A stretch of 64,000 nt of DNA from Saccharomycopsis fibuligera x Saccharomycopsis cf. fibuligera (taxonomy: Eukaryota; Ascomycota; Saccharomycetes; Ascoideales; Saccharomycopsidaceae). Shown piece after piece: positions 49,787 through 59,024 of the stretch. Within the stretch, counting starts at the first letter, position 1. Each line of letters starts with the position of its first letter. The notes below the pieces were generated by a model. That model did no database searches. It worked only from the letters and a program-made list of their open reading frames with translations, and was not told the DNA's origin. A program made the position numbers and the translations under genes. The DNA lies in the NCBI GenBank assembly GCA_001936135.1, contig CP012812.1:1302001-1366000 (forward strand), in the 5' to 3' direction.

Positions 49787-50338
49787 TTATTTGTTCAATG
49801 GAGCCTTGATCCAGTTGCTGGTGAACTTAAGTCCCTGAGAATTAATAAATACCTGAGCAATAGGACATTTAGCTTCAGTAGTCTCTCTCAACTCTTCAAA
49901 CTGCTCATCATTAGCATCAGTCTCTAACTCATAGTTCACAGTAAGAGACTTTGTAAGAAACCCAGGGTATTTGCCCTTGGTGTTGTCAAGGGTGGCCAAG
50001 TCGGCTTCAATATCGATCTTAGCCTTACCAACATTGATTCCTAAGTCCTTGGCCACCAAGTTTGCGGTGATGTTCTGGCATCCGGAAACTGAAGAAAACA
50101 AGTGGTGGATTGGGTCAGGAGCAGAATCGTTACCACCGAGTGCCTTGAATAAATCGTTTTTGATTTGGTGGGACTCAATGCCTTCACCAAAGGTTTTCAA
50201 TTCTTGAACAAAGCCATTGGCAGTACCTGTCAAGTTGACTTTCAATGCTTGAGCAGCAGGAGTGGAAGAGAAAAATCTAGCGGCTGGTCTGTAAGCAGCT
50301 GGTGAAACCAATTTTCTGTTAAGAGTCAATCTGAACAT
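49787..50338 (-). CDS. OsmC/Ohr-family protein, mitochondrial, copy A
   Basis: A 183-residue protein of the OsmC superfamily, thiol peroxidases acting on organic hydroperoxides. The N-terminus (about residues 1-30) is Arg/Ala/Ser-rich with no acidic residues (RKLVSPAAYRPAARFFSST), a mitochondrial targeting peptide. The domain carries the two family cysteines, one in SSVSGCQNITAN and one in EAKCPIAQV. It ends NWIKAPLNK. It is a tandem relative of the gene at 51644-52219: both share the GFxQxLK segment, PDPIHHLFSS/PDPIQHLFSS, and the same end. Fungal members of this kind have no well-defined substrate, so peroxidase function is by family only. Confidence 0.88.
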   Translation of the reverse strand: MFRLTLNRKLVSPAAYRPAARFFSSTPAAQALKVNLTGTANGFVQELKTFGEGIESHQIKNDLFKALGGNDSAPDPIHHLFSSVSGCQNITANLVAKDLGINVGKAKIDIEADLATLDNTKGKYPGFLTKSLTVNYELETDANDEQFEELRETTEAKCPIAQVFINSQGLKFTSNWIKAPLNK

Positions 50339-51643
50339 TATGGATAAGTGACGTGTTTGGAATATATGACTGGTAAAGAATATGGAAAATAGTAATAGAA
50401 TAAAGCAATAACGAGTAAAGCGGGGAAGACAAAATTAACAATATATAAATTTAAATGAGATAAAAAATGAAAACCTCAGACAAAACGGTATTAAAGGAAA
50501 AAAGTCGGCTAAAACCCTATTTATAAACAAAAAGACAAATCCAGAGAATGTTTTAACTTGGCTATAGCTTGTTCACCCCATTATGGTTGGTAGTACTGTT
50601 ACTGCCCTATTTTTCTTTGCAATTTTCGCTGTCCTGCATAACGCATTGCTAACTAAAAGTAAAACAATAGCGAGCGAGTAATCATTAGAGCTGAGGATCG
50701 GAGGCAATCTTACTGTGGCACACCAACACACCCACTCTGCCAGCTACTAGCCAATCAGTGGCAGAGAACTTCAAGCTTCACCGAGAGCAGTAACAGTTGC
50801 TTCCCTTGTCTTTTTGTGAGACTCTAAAATCTCAATATAGCTCTGTGTGCACTAGCTCTGTGTGCACTAGCTCTGTGTGCACTAGCTCTGTGTGCACTAG
50901 CACAGTTGCACAGCGTTTCTTCAGAGACGTGCTCAAGCCAAGTAAATGACAAAAGTTGTAATTTGCAAAACTGTGGTTCATGTTGTAGGCAGTATGCAAT
51001 GCATCCGAAGGCGCACTGAGGGCATGGGACCCAGCGGAGATGCAATCGGCTGCATGATATCGGGATTGCACGATGACATGTGCCAGTGGCTGATTGCCGC
51101 GGTTTTGTGGCTGTTTAGTGTTCTGTGCAACCGTTTGCAGGATCATCAAAAACCAAAGAAGACTTAATCATCGTCAACCTTGAGTCTGAAGACAGTCCCT
51201 ACAGTGCTCTATCGCTGTTGATTGGCGCTACTTCCCGGAATCACAATGCCCGCGCTACTATTATGCTATTATATAATGTTCTCTACAATGATGATGTCAG
51301 CACATCGCGAACTGCGAACGCCCTTCTGTTTCTATTATATTTCTATGCTACACTGATACACTGTTACAAAGCGTAGTGTACGTTTCAAATCAGACCATGA
51401 CATGTGATGTTGAGCAACGACCGGCAGCCAACAAGAGCCTCGAGGCTTCGGAAAGCAAGAAATTGGCCGATTTTTGTCAAATTGGCCAGAAAGCGAGAGT
51501 AGTGCCAGATACTTGTACGCTCAGTACACGCTACTGCTATTACAAGTGGGCAGCACCCTTTTCTCTTGTAAAATTTGTAAGAAAAGTTTTATTCACATTA
51601 TAAACACCATAAATAAGATACTAGGTCAAATATTTACTATATC
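50339..51643. other. Gap between the two OsmC copies
   Basis: 1.3 kb containing the copy A promoter and the copy B 3' region. A 15-base minisatellite lies at 50839-50900. No gene recognised. Confidence 0.5.
50839..50900. repeat. 15-base minisatellite (AGCTCTGTGTGCACT)
   Basis: Four perfect tandem copies plus two bases. Since the unit is a multiple of three, it creates repeated open frames on the minus strand that are probably spurious. Confidence 0.95.
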
Positions 51644-52219
51644 TTATTTCTTCAAAGGAGCATTGATCCAGTTGTTGTTAAACACCTTGATGCCAGAGGT
51701 GTTGAGGAACACCTGAGCCACCGGACATTTGGCTTCGGTAACCTTTTTCAACTGGGCAAACTTAGCATCATCAGCATTGGTCTCTAATGTGTAGTTCAAG
51801 GTAAAAGAACTAATGTTAAAACCAGGATACACCCCTTTAGCTTTTTCCACTGGCTCCAACTCAGCCTGGATATCAATAGTAGCTTCACCGGTCTTGATCC
51901 CTAAATTTTGAGCTACTACTTGAGCAGTCAAGTGCTGGCATCCAGAAAGACTGGAAAACAAGTGTTGGATTGGGTCTGGGTGGGCATCTGAGCCGCCAAT
52001 GTCCTTAAAACCGTCATTTTGAATAACGTGTTGTGTACCACCAACTGGCTTCAAAGTTTGCTGGAAGCCAACTGCTTTTCCCTTCAAAGCCACTGGAATA
52101 CCATTTCTAATGGCTGAGGATGAGAAAAAGCGGGGAGCATTTTTCAAGAAAAGTTGGCCAGTGGTTGGCTTGAGGGCAGATTGAGTGAGCAATTTTTTGG
52201 TGATGGTGGTTCTAAACAT
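51644..52219 (-). CDS. OsmC/Ohr-family protein, mitochondrial, copy B
   Basis: A 191-residue OsmC-family protein, paralogue of copy A 1.3 kb away on the same strand. The frame is open further upstream, but the Met at 52219 (MFRTTITKKLLTQSALK) starts an Arg/Lys/Ser-rich targeting peptide that matches copy A's MFRLTLNRKL start, so I use it; the upstream 33 codons are left out. Family cysteines are in SSLSGCQHLTAQ and EAKCPVAQV. It ends NNWINAPLKK. Two closely similar copies suggest a tandem duplication, perhaps with division of roles in peroxide or redox defence. The substrate is not known. Confidence 0.88.
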   Translation of the reverse strand: MFRTTITKKLLTQSALKPTTGQLFLKNAPRFFSSSAIRNGIPVALKGKAVGFQQTLKPVGGTQHVIQNDGFKDIGGSDAHPDPIQHLFSSLSGCQHLTAQVVAQNLGIKTGEATIDIQAELEPVEKAKGVYPGFNISSFTLNYTLETNADDAKFAQLKKVTEAKCPVAQVFLNTSGIKVFNNNWINAPLKK

Positions 52220-52423
52220 TGTGAATATTAGATGTTTTGGTTGAATGCAGCGAAGTATTACAAGAGCGGCTATCTTTTTCTTAAGTGTGCTTGGATTGTG
52301 CGAGAAGAGATTACTCAAGACGTAAAACGAGCGGGAAAGGCATTCTTTATACAGCAGTACAACAGTGAATCACCTTGGCACATCCGTGTCCTTAGATGCC
52401 CCACCCCCGAGAGAACAGAGGTA

Positions 52424-52452
52424 AGCAGCAGCAGCAGCAGCAGCAGCAGCAG
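52424..52452. repeat. AGC trinucleotide repeat
   Basis: About nine to ten AGC units just upstream of OsmC copy B, in noncoding DNA. Confidence 0.9.
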
Positions 52453-53291
52453 TGCATCACTGCCTAACTGAAAACCCATAGCTGCTAACCAAGTTCGTCT
52501 ACAGGCATTGGGCAACCTCGCCGCCGACTCCCCCGATTTATAATACCGACTGCATCTGCTGCATAGCTTTGCTACTGGTTGCTATTATTGCAACTGTATT
52601 ATTTATGTGCCTCTCGGACATAACACGCACAATCAATTAGTAATGTAATTTTAAGAATATGCGGTATATACGATTTTCAGGCTTTTGAACTCCGTTGTCG
52701 CCAATTTTGTTGGTTGTTATTTGATAACCGTCGTACCTCCATTATTCTGGACCCTGTGGCAGTTTCTCAGGGACCTCGTGCGCCTCAGCTTGGTCCCCAA
52801 AATGAGTCATTTGATGCATTCAGCACTATATATATATAAAAAAAAAAGGACTTGATACAATACCTACTTGCTTGGATTTCAATATAGAGCCGATAAATAA
52901 GAAAAATTATGTTGGAATTGCACCATTTGGCATCATAGACTCAGTTTCCCCCATGTAGAATTTCTAAAATGCACTCTGAGACAGATACGATCAAAAAAAG
53001 AAGAAAAAAAAACTTAGTACCCTTACTATGGCGTACAACATCAAAGCTTTCGCAAAAGTATTTGACCAGAACCCAAATGTGCGAGAAGTGAAGTAATTAA
53101 ATAGATTAAAGGGGTGAGTAAAATGATTTCAATTTCATAACTTGGCTGCGTTATAACAAAAGGTAGTACCCTTCACTACTACCAGAGAAACTAGCCATAC
53201 CAGTGATGCTCAGAGACATATCCTTAGGTATGAGTAGAGAATCTAGTCGCCATACTCCGATAGATGCCACTATCTAAATTTTACCCTTTGA

Positions 53292-53420
53292 TGCACTTCG
53301 GTTTGTCATCGTTACTATACCTGTGTAAATTGTGGAGATCAGGAACCAAGGCACAAACATCTTCTAGAATGTGAAACAAAACAACACAAGTGCAGATACG
53401 GCACCCAGGATGATTGATGT
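53292..53420 (+). other. Possible zinc-knuckle remnant
   Basis: A + strand frame of about 40 codons contains CVNCGDQEPRHKHLLEC, a CCHC-like spacing of Cys and His. It sits 700 bases from the tRNA gene. Zinc knuckles occur in retroelement gag proteins and in host RNA-binding proteins, so the source is uncertain. It is a fragment, not a whole gene, and no partner parts were seen. Confidence 0.2.
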
Positions 53421-54116
53421 TATCAAAGGTGCAAATTTCATTGTTTATAGAATTCTTTTTCCCAAGAAAAAAGAATTTTTGTTGTGCAATTTCGAATATA
53501 AAAGTTCCCCAATTGTGAGATTATGAGGCTCTTACTATGCTGTTCTCAAAAATAGATAGCGTATTATTTTTTAGAATGAAATAATTGTGTTTCAGTAAAA
53601 GGAGTTTTTTGATATGGATGAAAAAATGATTGAATGCTTGAGCAAATGTACATTGACGAAATTGAATAGATATATAATCATCAATGCCGCACTAAAACAA
53701 GAAGGCCGAATGTTACACAAAGCGTTTCTTTTTCTCCTAATGACATGGCACACAGAATTATTTTGTTTTGCAATAAATAAGGTCAGAAAGAAATTCATTA
53801 TACTTTTTATCAATTATATATAGTAAAATGAGTTCATCTTGCTTTTTTTTTTTTCACACACAATATCGATTGAAAAAAAAAAGTGCACGTTCTTTTAAAA
53901 ATAAGATAAAGAAAACCCAAAAGGGCAAAACAAATTGTGTTATTGACTGTTTAACATATCTCTTCCATCACTTTATACAGGGGAAAGAAGGAAGCGATAG
54001 CGCCACTAGTAGATTCACAATTTTCAGGACAATAGGATGGATTGTCGGAAATATATGGATTAAATTGCCTATAATAACAGTTATCAATTGAGTATTGTTG
54101 AACAAAAATGTAAAGA

Positions 54117-54215
54117 GACACTATGGCCGAGTGGTTAAGGCGAGACACTCGAATATTTTAAGGTTCGGGGTATGTCTTGGGATCTCCCGCGCAGGTTCAA
54201 ATCCTGCTGGTGTCG
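54117..54215 (+). tRNA. tRNA-Ser(CGA) with intron
   Basis: Acceptor stem GACACTA pairs with TGGTGTC, with G as discriminator. The D-arm carries GGCCGAGTGGTTAAGGC, and the B box is GGTTCAAATCC. The anticodon stem AGACA/TGTCT encloses the anticodon CGA at 54150-54152, followed by an 18-base intron (54154-54171) containing TTCG, which can pair with the anticodon. A long variable arm (about TGGGATCTCCCGC) is typical of tRNA-Ser. The layout closely follows Saccharomyces SUP61. This tRNA decodes UCG. In the CTG clade the CUG-decoding tRNA-Ser is thought to derive from this type. A T-run follows for Pol III termination. Confidence 0.95.
54154..54171 (+). other. tRNA-Ser intron
   Basis: 18 bases after position 37 of the anticodon loop, in the canonical place for eukaryotic tRNA introns. 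Confidence 0.9.
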
Positions 54216-54743
54216 TTATGTTTTTGGATTCTATTCACGAATTTTTTTCTGTTTTTGACGTCTTTAATAATAGCTGTACTTTACTCAAACATTGCGTGCC
54301 AAAAAAAAAAAAAAAAAAAAAAAAAAAAACATTCTATGCTTTAAATAGTATCTCTTAATATACTGTGCAATTTAAGTAACATTTACTATCAGCGGACCAG
54401 AGCTCCAGCAAAGCTTTACATTGTGTTTTATCGTAAAAAACATACTAAAATTGATTAACTTTTTATTTACAAGAAATATAAAAATACAAACGACAATTTG
54501 AGCAGTTAGGTGCCTTTAGCTGTTGATAGGTAGCTTTATAACGCCACCATAAACCAACAATGTGAGCACACTAACTTCTTTGTTATGAGACAGTTTTGAC
54601 ACCGGTAGCTGCAGCGAGAAGTTTGAAGTATGCTTCTTAAAGTAAACTTTTCAATTTGAGATGTTCTCTTCGAAAATTCATAACGGATCACTCTTGGCCC
54701 AAACTTTGACAAAACAAAGTTCTTAAACATAAATTTTATAAAA
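54216..54743. other. Gap between tRNA and MRPL44
   Basis: 530 bases. Poly-A run of 29 bases at 54301-54329. No gene is seen. Confidence 0.5.
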
Positions 54744-55262
54744 TTATGATTGGATGGAGTCCTTGAGGACCAACTGTCTAGAATGACGGTCAAATAAATT
54801 GAAAACCTCTTGAACGCTTAATTTCCGTGGATCGGCTTCTATGGTCTTTTTGTCCTCTTTGACAAACATGTTAGTATTTTCATCAAAATAATACAACAAC
54901 AGAATATATATGAATAATTGCTCTCTCATATTGGTAAAATGCTATGGTGCCTGTCAAGGAACTATACTTACTGAACGTCACTTTTATTATTGGATCCACT
55001 TTGGCACTATTGGTCAAAACTTGGTTATCTATGGCACAAACACCTTTTAATGACGGTGGAATGTTAGATAAGAACACTCTTGCAACTTTGCCTGTAAAAG
55101 ATAAAATGTTAGTCCTTACTCTGTGAATATGCCATATTATTCCAGATTTCCGCTTAGTTGATTTGCCAGTTCTCGGAATGTTTGAAGCTGTTAGTGGTAC
55201 ATACCATCCTTGTTAAGCGGGTTGAACTTGACCACTACTTTGGTGAAATATTTGGTAATCAT
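54744..55262 (-). CDS. MRPL44: Mitoribosomal protein mL53, three exons
   Basis: Small mitoribosome large-subunit protein of 96 residues (98 in Saccharomyces). Exons, in transcript order: 55205-55262, 54972-55091, 54744-54856. Exon 1 reads MITKYFTKVVVKFNPLNKD; exon 2 continues GKVARVFLSNIPPSLKGV and ends IIKVTF; exon 3 begins KDKKTIEADPRKLSVQEV and ends NLFDRHSRQLVLKDSIQS. All three parts align along the whole yeast Mrpl44, including FDRHS and the KD after KVTF. Both introns are spliced in frame with phase 1 joints. The middle exon lies in a frame with no long open reading, so the gene is easy to miss. It is divergent from MPD1 across 295 bases. Saccharomyces MRPL44 also has an intron near its 5' end, which supports the first intron. 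Confidence 0.94.
54857..54971 (-). other. MRPL44 intron 2
   Basis: 115 bases with donor GTAAGT, branch site TACTAAC and acceptor AAG only about a dozen bases later, a short branch-acceptor distance. Confidence 0.88.
55092..55204 (-). other. MRPL44 intron 1
   Basis: 113 bases with donor GTATGT, branch-like GACTAAC, a T-rich tract and acceptor CAG. Confidence 0.9.
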
Positions 55263-55557
55263 ATTGTGCTGAAGATATGTGTTTAGTATGCGTATATTGT
55301 GCTGCTATCTGCTACTGCGCCGCGGCTTTGTAGTTCATCTGTGTTGAAAGCTTCCTTCTAATCGTGAAATTTTTCGATATTTTCCCGCAGCAAACTGCTT
55401 TGCAAAACTCTATATTACCCGGACGAATTGAGCACATCACGATGCTGTTAATTATAATCAGCGCCTTGTAGATGTCTCCACCCCACTCACTGAGACTTTC
55501 CCCTCAAACACACAAATTACACAATCTTGTCTGACCAAGAACCAGATTGTCAACAGA
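55263..55557. promoter_or_regulatory. Divergent promoter of MRPL44 and MPD1
   Basis: 295 bases between the two ATGs. No clear TATA box was assigned. A CACACAAATTACACAATC stretch lies just before the MPD1 start. Confidence 0.6.
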
Positions 55558-56499
55558 ATGAAAAGCATATTTTGTTTGGTGTGGGCTGCGCTCGTTGCCA
55601 GCGTGCTTGCCACTGGCTTTTACCAAAACACTGACGTTTACGAACTCGCACCCGACAGCTTCGATGAGGTGGTATTAGGCACCAACTACACATCGATTGT
55701 GGAATTTTATGCTCCATGGTGTGGTCACTGCAACAAATTTAAAGGCGCATACAAGAAAGCTGGTAAATTGTTGAAAGATTTAGTGAATGTTGCTGCGGTA
55801 AATTGTGACTTGGAGATCAATAAACCATTATGTGCCAGATATCAAGTCCAGGGGTTCCCAACGGTGATGGTATTCAGACCTCCAAAGTATTCTCCCAAAA
55901 GACCACCACAATCTAAGGCCGAGGCTAAAGTTGCTTTCGGTAGTGAAAATTATCAAGGTGAAAGAAGCTCAAAAGGATTAGTGGAATTTTCCCAATCTAG
56001 AGTAAAGAGTTACGTTAAAAGAATATTTGACACTAATGTGCTTCACAAATTTTTGAACAGTGACAAGAGCAGAGTGAAGGTGATATTGTTGACGGACGCT
56101 AAAAAGAAGCCTAGTTTGTTTTTGAAATCGTTGGCAATTGACTATTTGGGCATTGCGGATTTTGCCTATTTTGATGCTAAAGGATCGTATCCTGAAGAAA
56201 CCATCCTTGAGTCAATAGGATTAAAACCTTCAGAGGTTGCAAAACCAATGTTTTTAGTATATTCTAGCGAAACTGGTATCCAAGAACCAAAAATTATCAA
56301 GGGCCACTTATCCAAAGAAAAAATTGCTGATTATATGAGCACGAATTTTGGCATTACGCCACACGAAGGTCCTGGCAGCAAGAGATTCAAGTTGTTGAGT
56401 TTGCTTAAAAAGGGGAATACTCTCAAGCAGGCAAAGAAGGCTGTTAAAAAGACTGACAAGCAGTCCAAGAAGAAACAAGAAGTTCACGATGAACTTTAG
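55558..56499 (+). CDS. MPD1: ER protein disulfide isomerase-like MPD1
   Basis: A 313-residue ER oxidoreductase. The signal peptide is the first 19 residues (MKSIFCLVWAALVASVLAT). A single active thioredoxin domain follows, with FYAPWCGHCNKFK and the CGHC pair at residues 55-58; the cis-Pro is in GFPTVMVF. A second, redox-inactive thioredoxin-like fold is expected in residues 150-270. The protein ends HDEL, the yeast ER retrieval signal. This matches Saccharomyces Mpd1, which assists disulfide formation and binds calnexin. Length is close to the yeast protein (318). The C-terminal 40 residues are Lys-rich before the HDEL. Confidence 0.95.
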   Translation: MKSIFCLVWAALVASVLATGFYQNTDVYELAPDSFDEVVLGTNYTSIVEFYAPWCGHCNKFKGAYKKAGKLLKDLVNVAAVNCDLEINKPLCARYQVQGFPTVMVFRPPKYSPKRPPQSKAEAKVAFGSENYQGERSSKGLVEFSQSRVKSYVKRIFDTNVLHKFLNSDKSRVKVILLTDAKKKPSLFLKSLAIDYLGIADFAYFDAKGSYPEETILESIGLKPSEVAKPMFLVYSSETGIQEPKIIKGHLSKEKIADYMSTNFGITPHEGPGSKRFKLLSLLKKGNTLKQAKKAVKKTDKQSKKKQEVHDEL

Positions 56500-57083
56500 T
56501 CGTTTGGTGAATGTTTCGTTCTGAAAATCGCATTGATAATTGATGTGCAAAACTCTTTTAGTTAGCTTATACATCTTACAAGAAATAGCATAAAACTAAT
56601 ACTATAATTTTTAAAGCACTCTGAACTCTGCAATGATATGAGAAACTCGTAAAAACAATATCTATAGGCGTAGATGTTGTTATACGTCTTTTTATAGAAG
56701 TTTTGTGGGGGCGGAGATGGCGATTTACCCTGCGCGGATGAAAAAAAAAAAATTTTTTTTTTTACTTTTTTTTTCCGTTTTGATGCAATATAACCTACAG
56801 AGTCTCTCTCCTGTATCGCCGACTTTCTTTGATTCGCACTGATGAGTTTATTACTGATATTATATTAATTGTATTTTTTATCACTCAATTTGTTTCCCAC
56901 CTACAATTTTTCAGATTCTCTGTCTTACTCATTTTCATTTGAGATATACTATAGTCCTACAGAAAGTTGTTCTATTGATCATCATTAAATCATTCAGCTT
57001 ACCATCCGTTAAACTCAAATAGCTTCTCCAGTTTCTTTATTCTTCCCTTCCCTCCAATTGCTCTACAATAACTCAAGACTACA
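56500..57083. promoter_or_regulatory. Intergenic region upstream of the eIF4E-like gene
   Basis: 580 bases between the MPD1 stop and the start at 57084. A-run and T-run adjoin at 56741-56763, a perfect AT palindrome-like block. Pyrimidine-rich leader before the start. No gene seen. Confidence 0.5.
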
Positions 57084-59024
57084 ATGTTTGATTCATCATC
57101 CAGTTTCGCACAAAATTACTTGTCAAATGATGACAACAACACCAACTCATGGAGAAGTCCTTTAGGGTAAGTCTCCGGCATTACGCAAACAAGTCGTTTA
57201 TTAACTACATCGTTATTTTATTACTTTTCTTGTTCTTTTACTAACACAACTCTGTCTAGAACTACCTCAAGCATAACAAATGGTCAACCCACAGTTCAAA
57301 AGTCTAAATTTTTTCAAGATATAACGTTGTCTTCGTCGCCGGCCGCTACTAATGGCAGTGGCAACGGTTCCTCAAAGTCAAGCAATCGTGGTGCCCGTTT
57401 TCAAAGAAAAGATCCTGCACAAATAGCCAGAGCAAGCGTGTCTGAATTGCTTCCTGACGCGCATGTGCTACCATATACATGGACTATATATTACCATTCA
57501 AGAAAAAACCGTACTCTTGTTAGACCTGAAGATGGAGTACAAGGAGAAAATTCAGAGAGTTTTGTTGATTCAGAGTCTACTACGAAACAGCCAGATCCGG
57601 CAGCATCAACAACCACAGTAACAGCAGCAGACCCAAATGCGGATCCAAATGCAGATCCAGCCGCTCCTCTTTCAACATCAGTGGACTCGTATTTACAAAA
57701 GACCACTGAGATTGAGTTTCCCGAAGTCGGCACTAAGGATGTGTTTAATGGATTGCAAAAAACCACAGTGAATATTGCTTCCATGGAGCAACTTTGGGAA
57801 GCCTTAACATTGATTAGAAGAGCAAACGAGTTGCCATACGGATCTGAACTTTTTATATTCAAATCAGGAGTGGAACCAGTTTGGGAAGACAAGATCAATT
57901 CCAAAGGTGGTAGATGGAGATTCAAATTTTCTCGTAAAGTTCCATACCAATACAATAGCAACATCAGTGAACATTCCAAGGAAACTGATCTTGAGTTTCG
58001 CCAACTACGGAAAAGAAATGCATTAGTTTGGGAAAGATTAGTGTTGAGAATTCTAGGTGGATCTTTGATTCCTGAAGACAATATCAATGGTGAATTAGTG
58101 ATGAATGATATTTCCGGTTTGGTTTTAAGTATAAGACGTGATGAAGATATAATCACTGTTTGGAACACTAACCTTTGTTTTGACAGAGGAGTACAAGATC
58201 ATTATTTTAAATCCATATTGAAAAGCAACCCATCTTTGAAAAACCCACTTAACAACAATGACGACACTAACACTAACGAAAATTCCGAGCAGCAACAACA
58301 ACAGTTACAAACTCCACAGAAAAAACCAATTCTTTTCAACGAAAAACGCTTGTTATGCAGTGCCGTATTAAGCACTATTCGTGAAGTAGATCAACTCCTT
58401 AAGGGATCAGATATCGCCACTACCAGAGATGTTGGCTCTACTCAGCGTGTAAGTGGGGTCAACTTTGAATACAAGTTTCACAATGATACTTCTAATAACA
58501 ATTCCGCTGGCAGCAACGCAACTCACGACTCTAATAGAACTGATGGTGATAACAGTCACAATAATAGCCATCATGGCAGTGGCCATCATTACAACCATCA
58601 CAACAATCATAATAATCGGAACAATTCCAATCACAACAACAATTCATCAAATAGAAGATACAATAAATATCACAACAACAACAACAACAACAACAACAAT
58701 AATAATAATAATAATAATAATAATAGCAATAGCCTCCCTGGACAAAAGGGCTACTCCACATACAACAATAACAACAGCGAGCAAGAGCTTTCTGGAGAAT
58801 TGAGCACTTCCGACGCTAGCAAAATATTTGATTCTGGATCTTTCGCAAATTTAGGAAGAAGAAGAAGATTGAATAAAAATGGTGAAAATGGTGATGAACC
58901 AAGAAATTTAATGTCACTTGGATCTAAAAGGAGATTACAAAATTTACAAAGAAATAATAGTAATACTAGTGTTAATAGCAATGGTTCTTCTAGACCGTCT
59001 AACGGTAATAATGATAATGCTTAA
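57084..59024 (+). CDS. eIF4E-like cap-binding protein, 4EHP class, two exons
   Basis: A 615-residue protein with an eIF4E fold and a long Asn/His-rich tail. Coding sequence is 57084-57166 joined to 57260-59024. The fold begins near residue 80 with YTWTIYYHSRKNR, which matches the 4EHP (eIF4E class II) start better than eIF4E itself. Next comes an insertion of roughly 70 residues, then NIASMEQLWEALTLIRR and VEPVWEDKINSKGGRW, which holds the cap-stacking Trp236 and Glu237; VWERLVLRILGG and IRRDEDIITVWNTN close the fold, and EYKFHND fits the class II C-terminus. The tail (about 445-615) has His/Asn runs and an Arg/Lys-rich end. Class II proteins often repress translation by binding the cap without eIF4G. 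Saccharomyces lacks a clear orthologue. Confidence 0.85.
57167..57259 (+). other. Intron of the eIF4E-like gene
   Basis: 93 bases with donor GTAAGT, perfect branch TACTAAC and acceptor CTAG. Without it the first frame ends at a TAA inside the donor. Confidence 0.93.

Larger units (their letters stand above)
52220..54116. other. Gap between OsmC copy B and the tRNA gene
   Basis: 1.9 kb. Contains an AGC repeat (52424-52452), several short frames of no known family, and a stretch near 53292-53420 that may be a small zinc-knuckle remnant. The right end, next to the tRNA gene, is AT-rich. No intact gene is recognised. Confidence 0.4.

Noticed and set aside
52220-52318. 33-codon upstream extension of OsmC copy B
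   Set aside because: The Met at 52219 starts a targeting peptide matching copy A.
52910-52930. TGTTGGAATT resembling an LTR start
   Set aside because: No matching right end, target-site duplication or internal element seen, so not called as an LTR.
54944-55126. 60-codon + frame starting MVPVKELYLLN
   Set aside because: Antisense of MRPL44 exon 2 and flanking introns.
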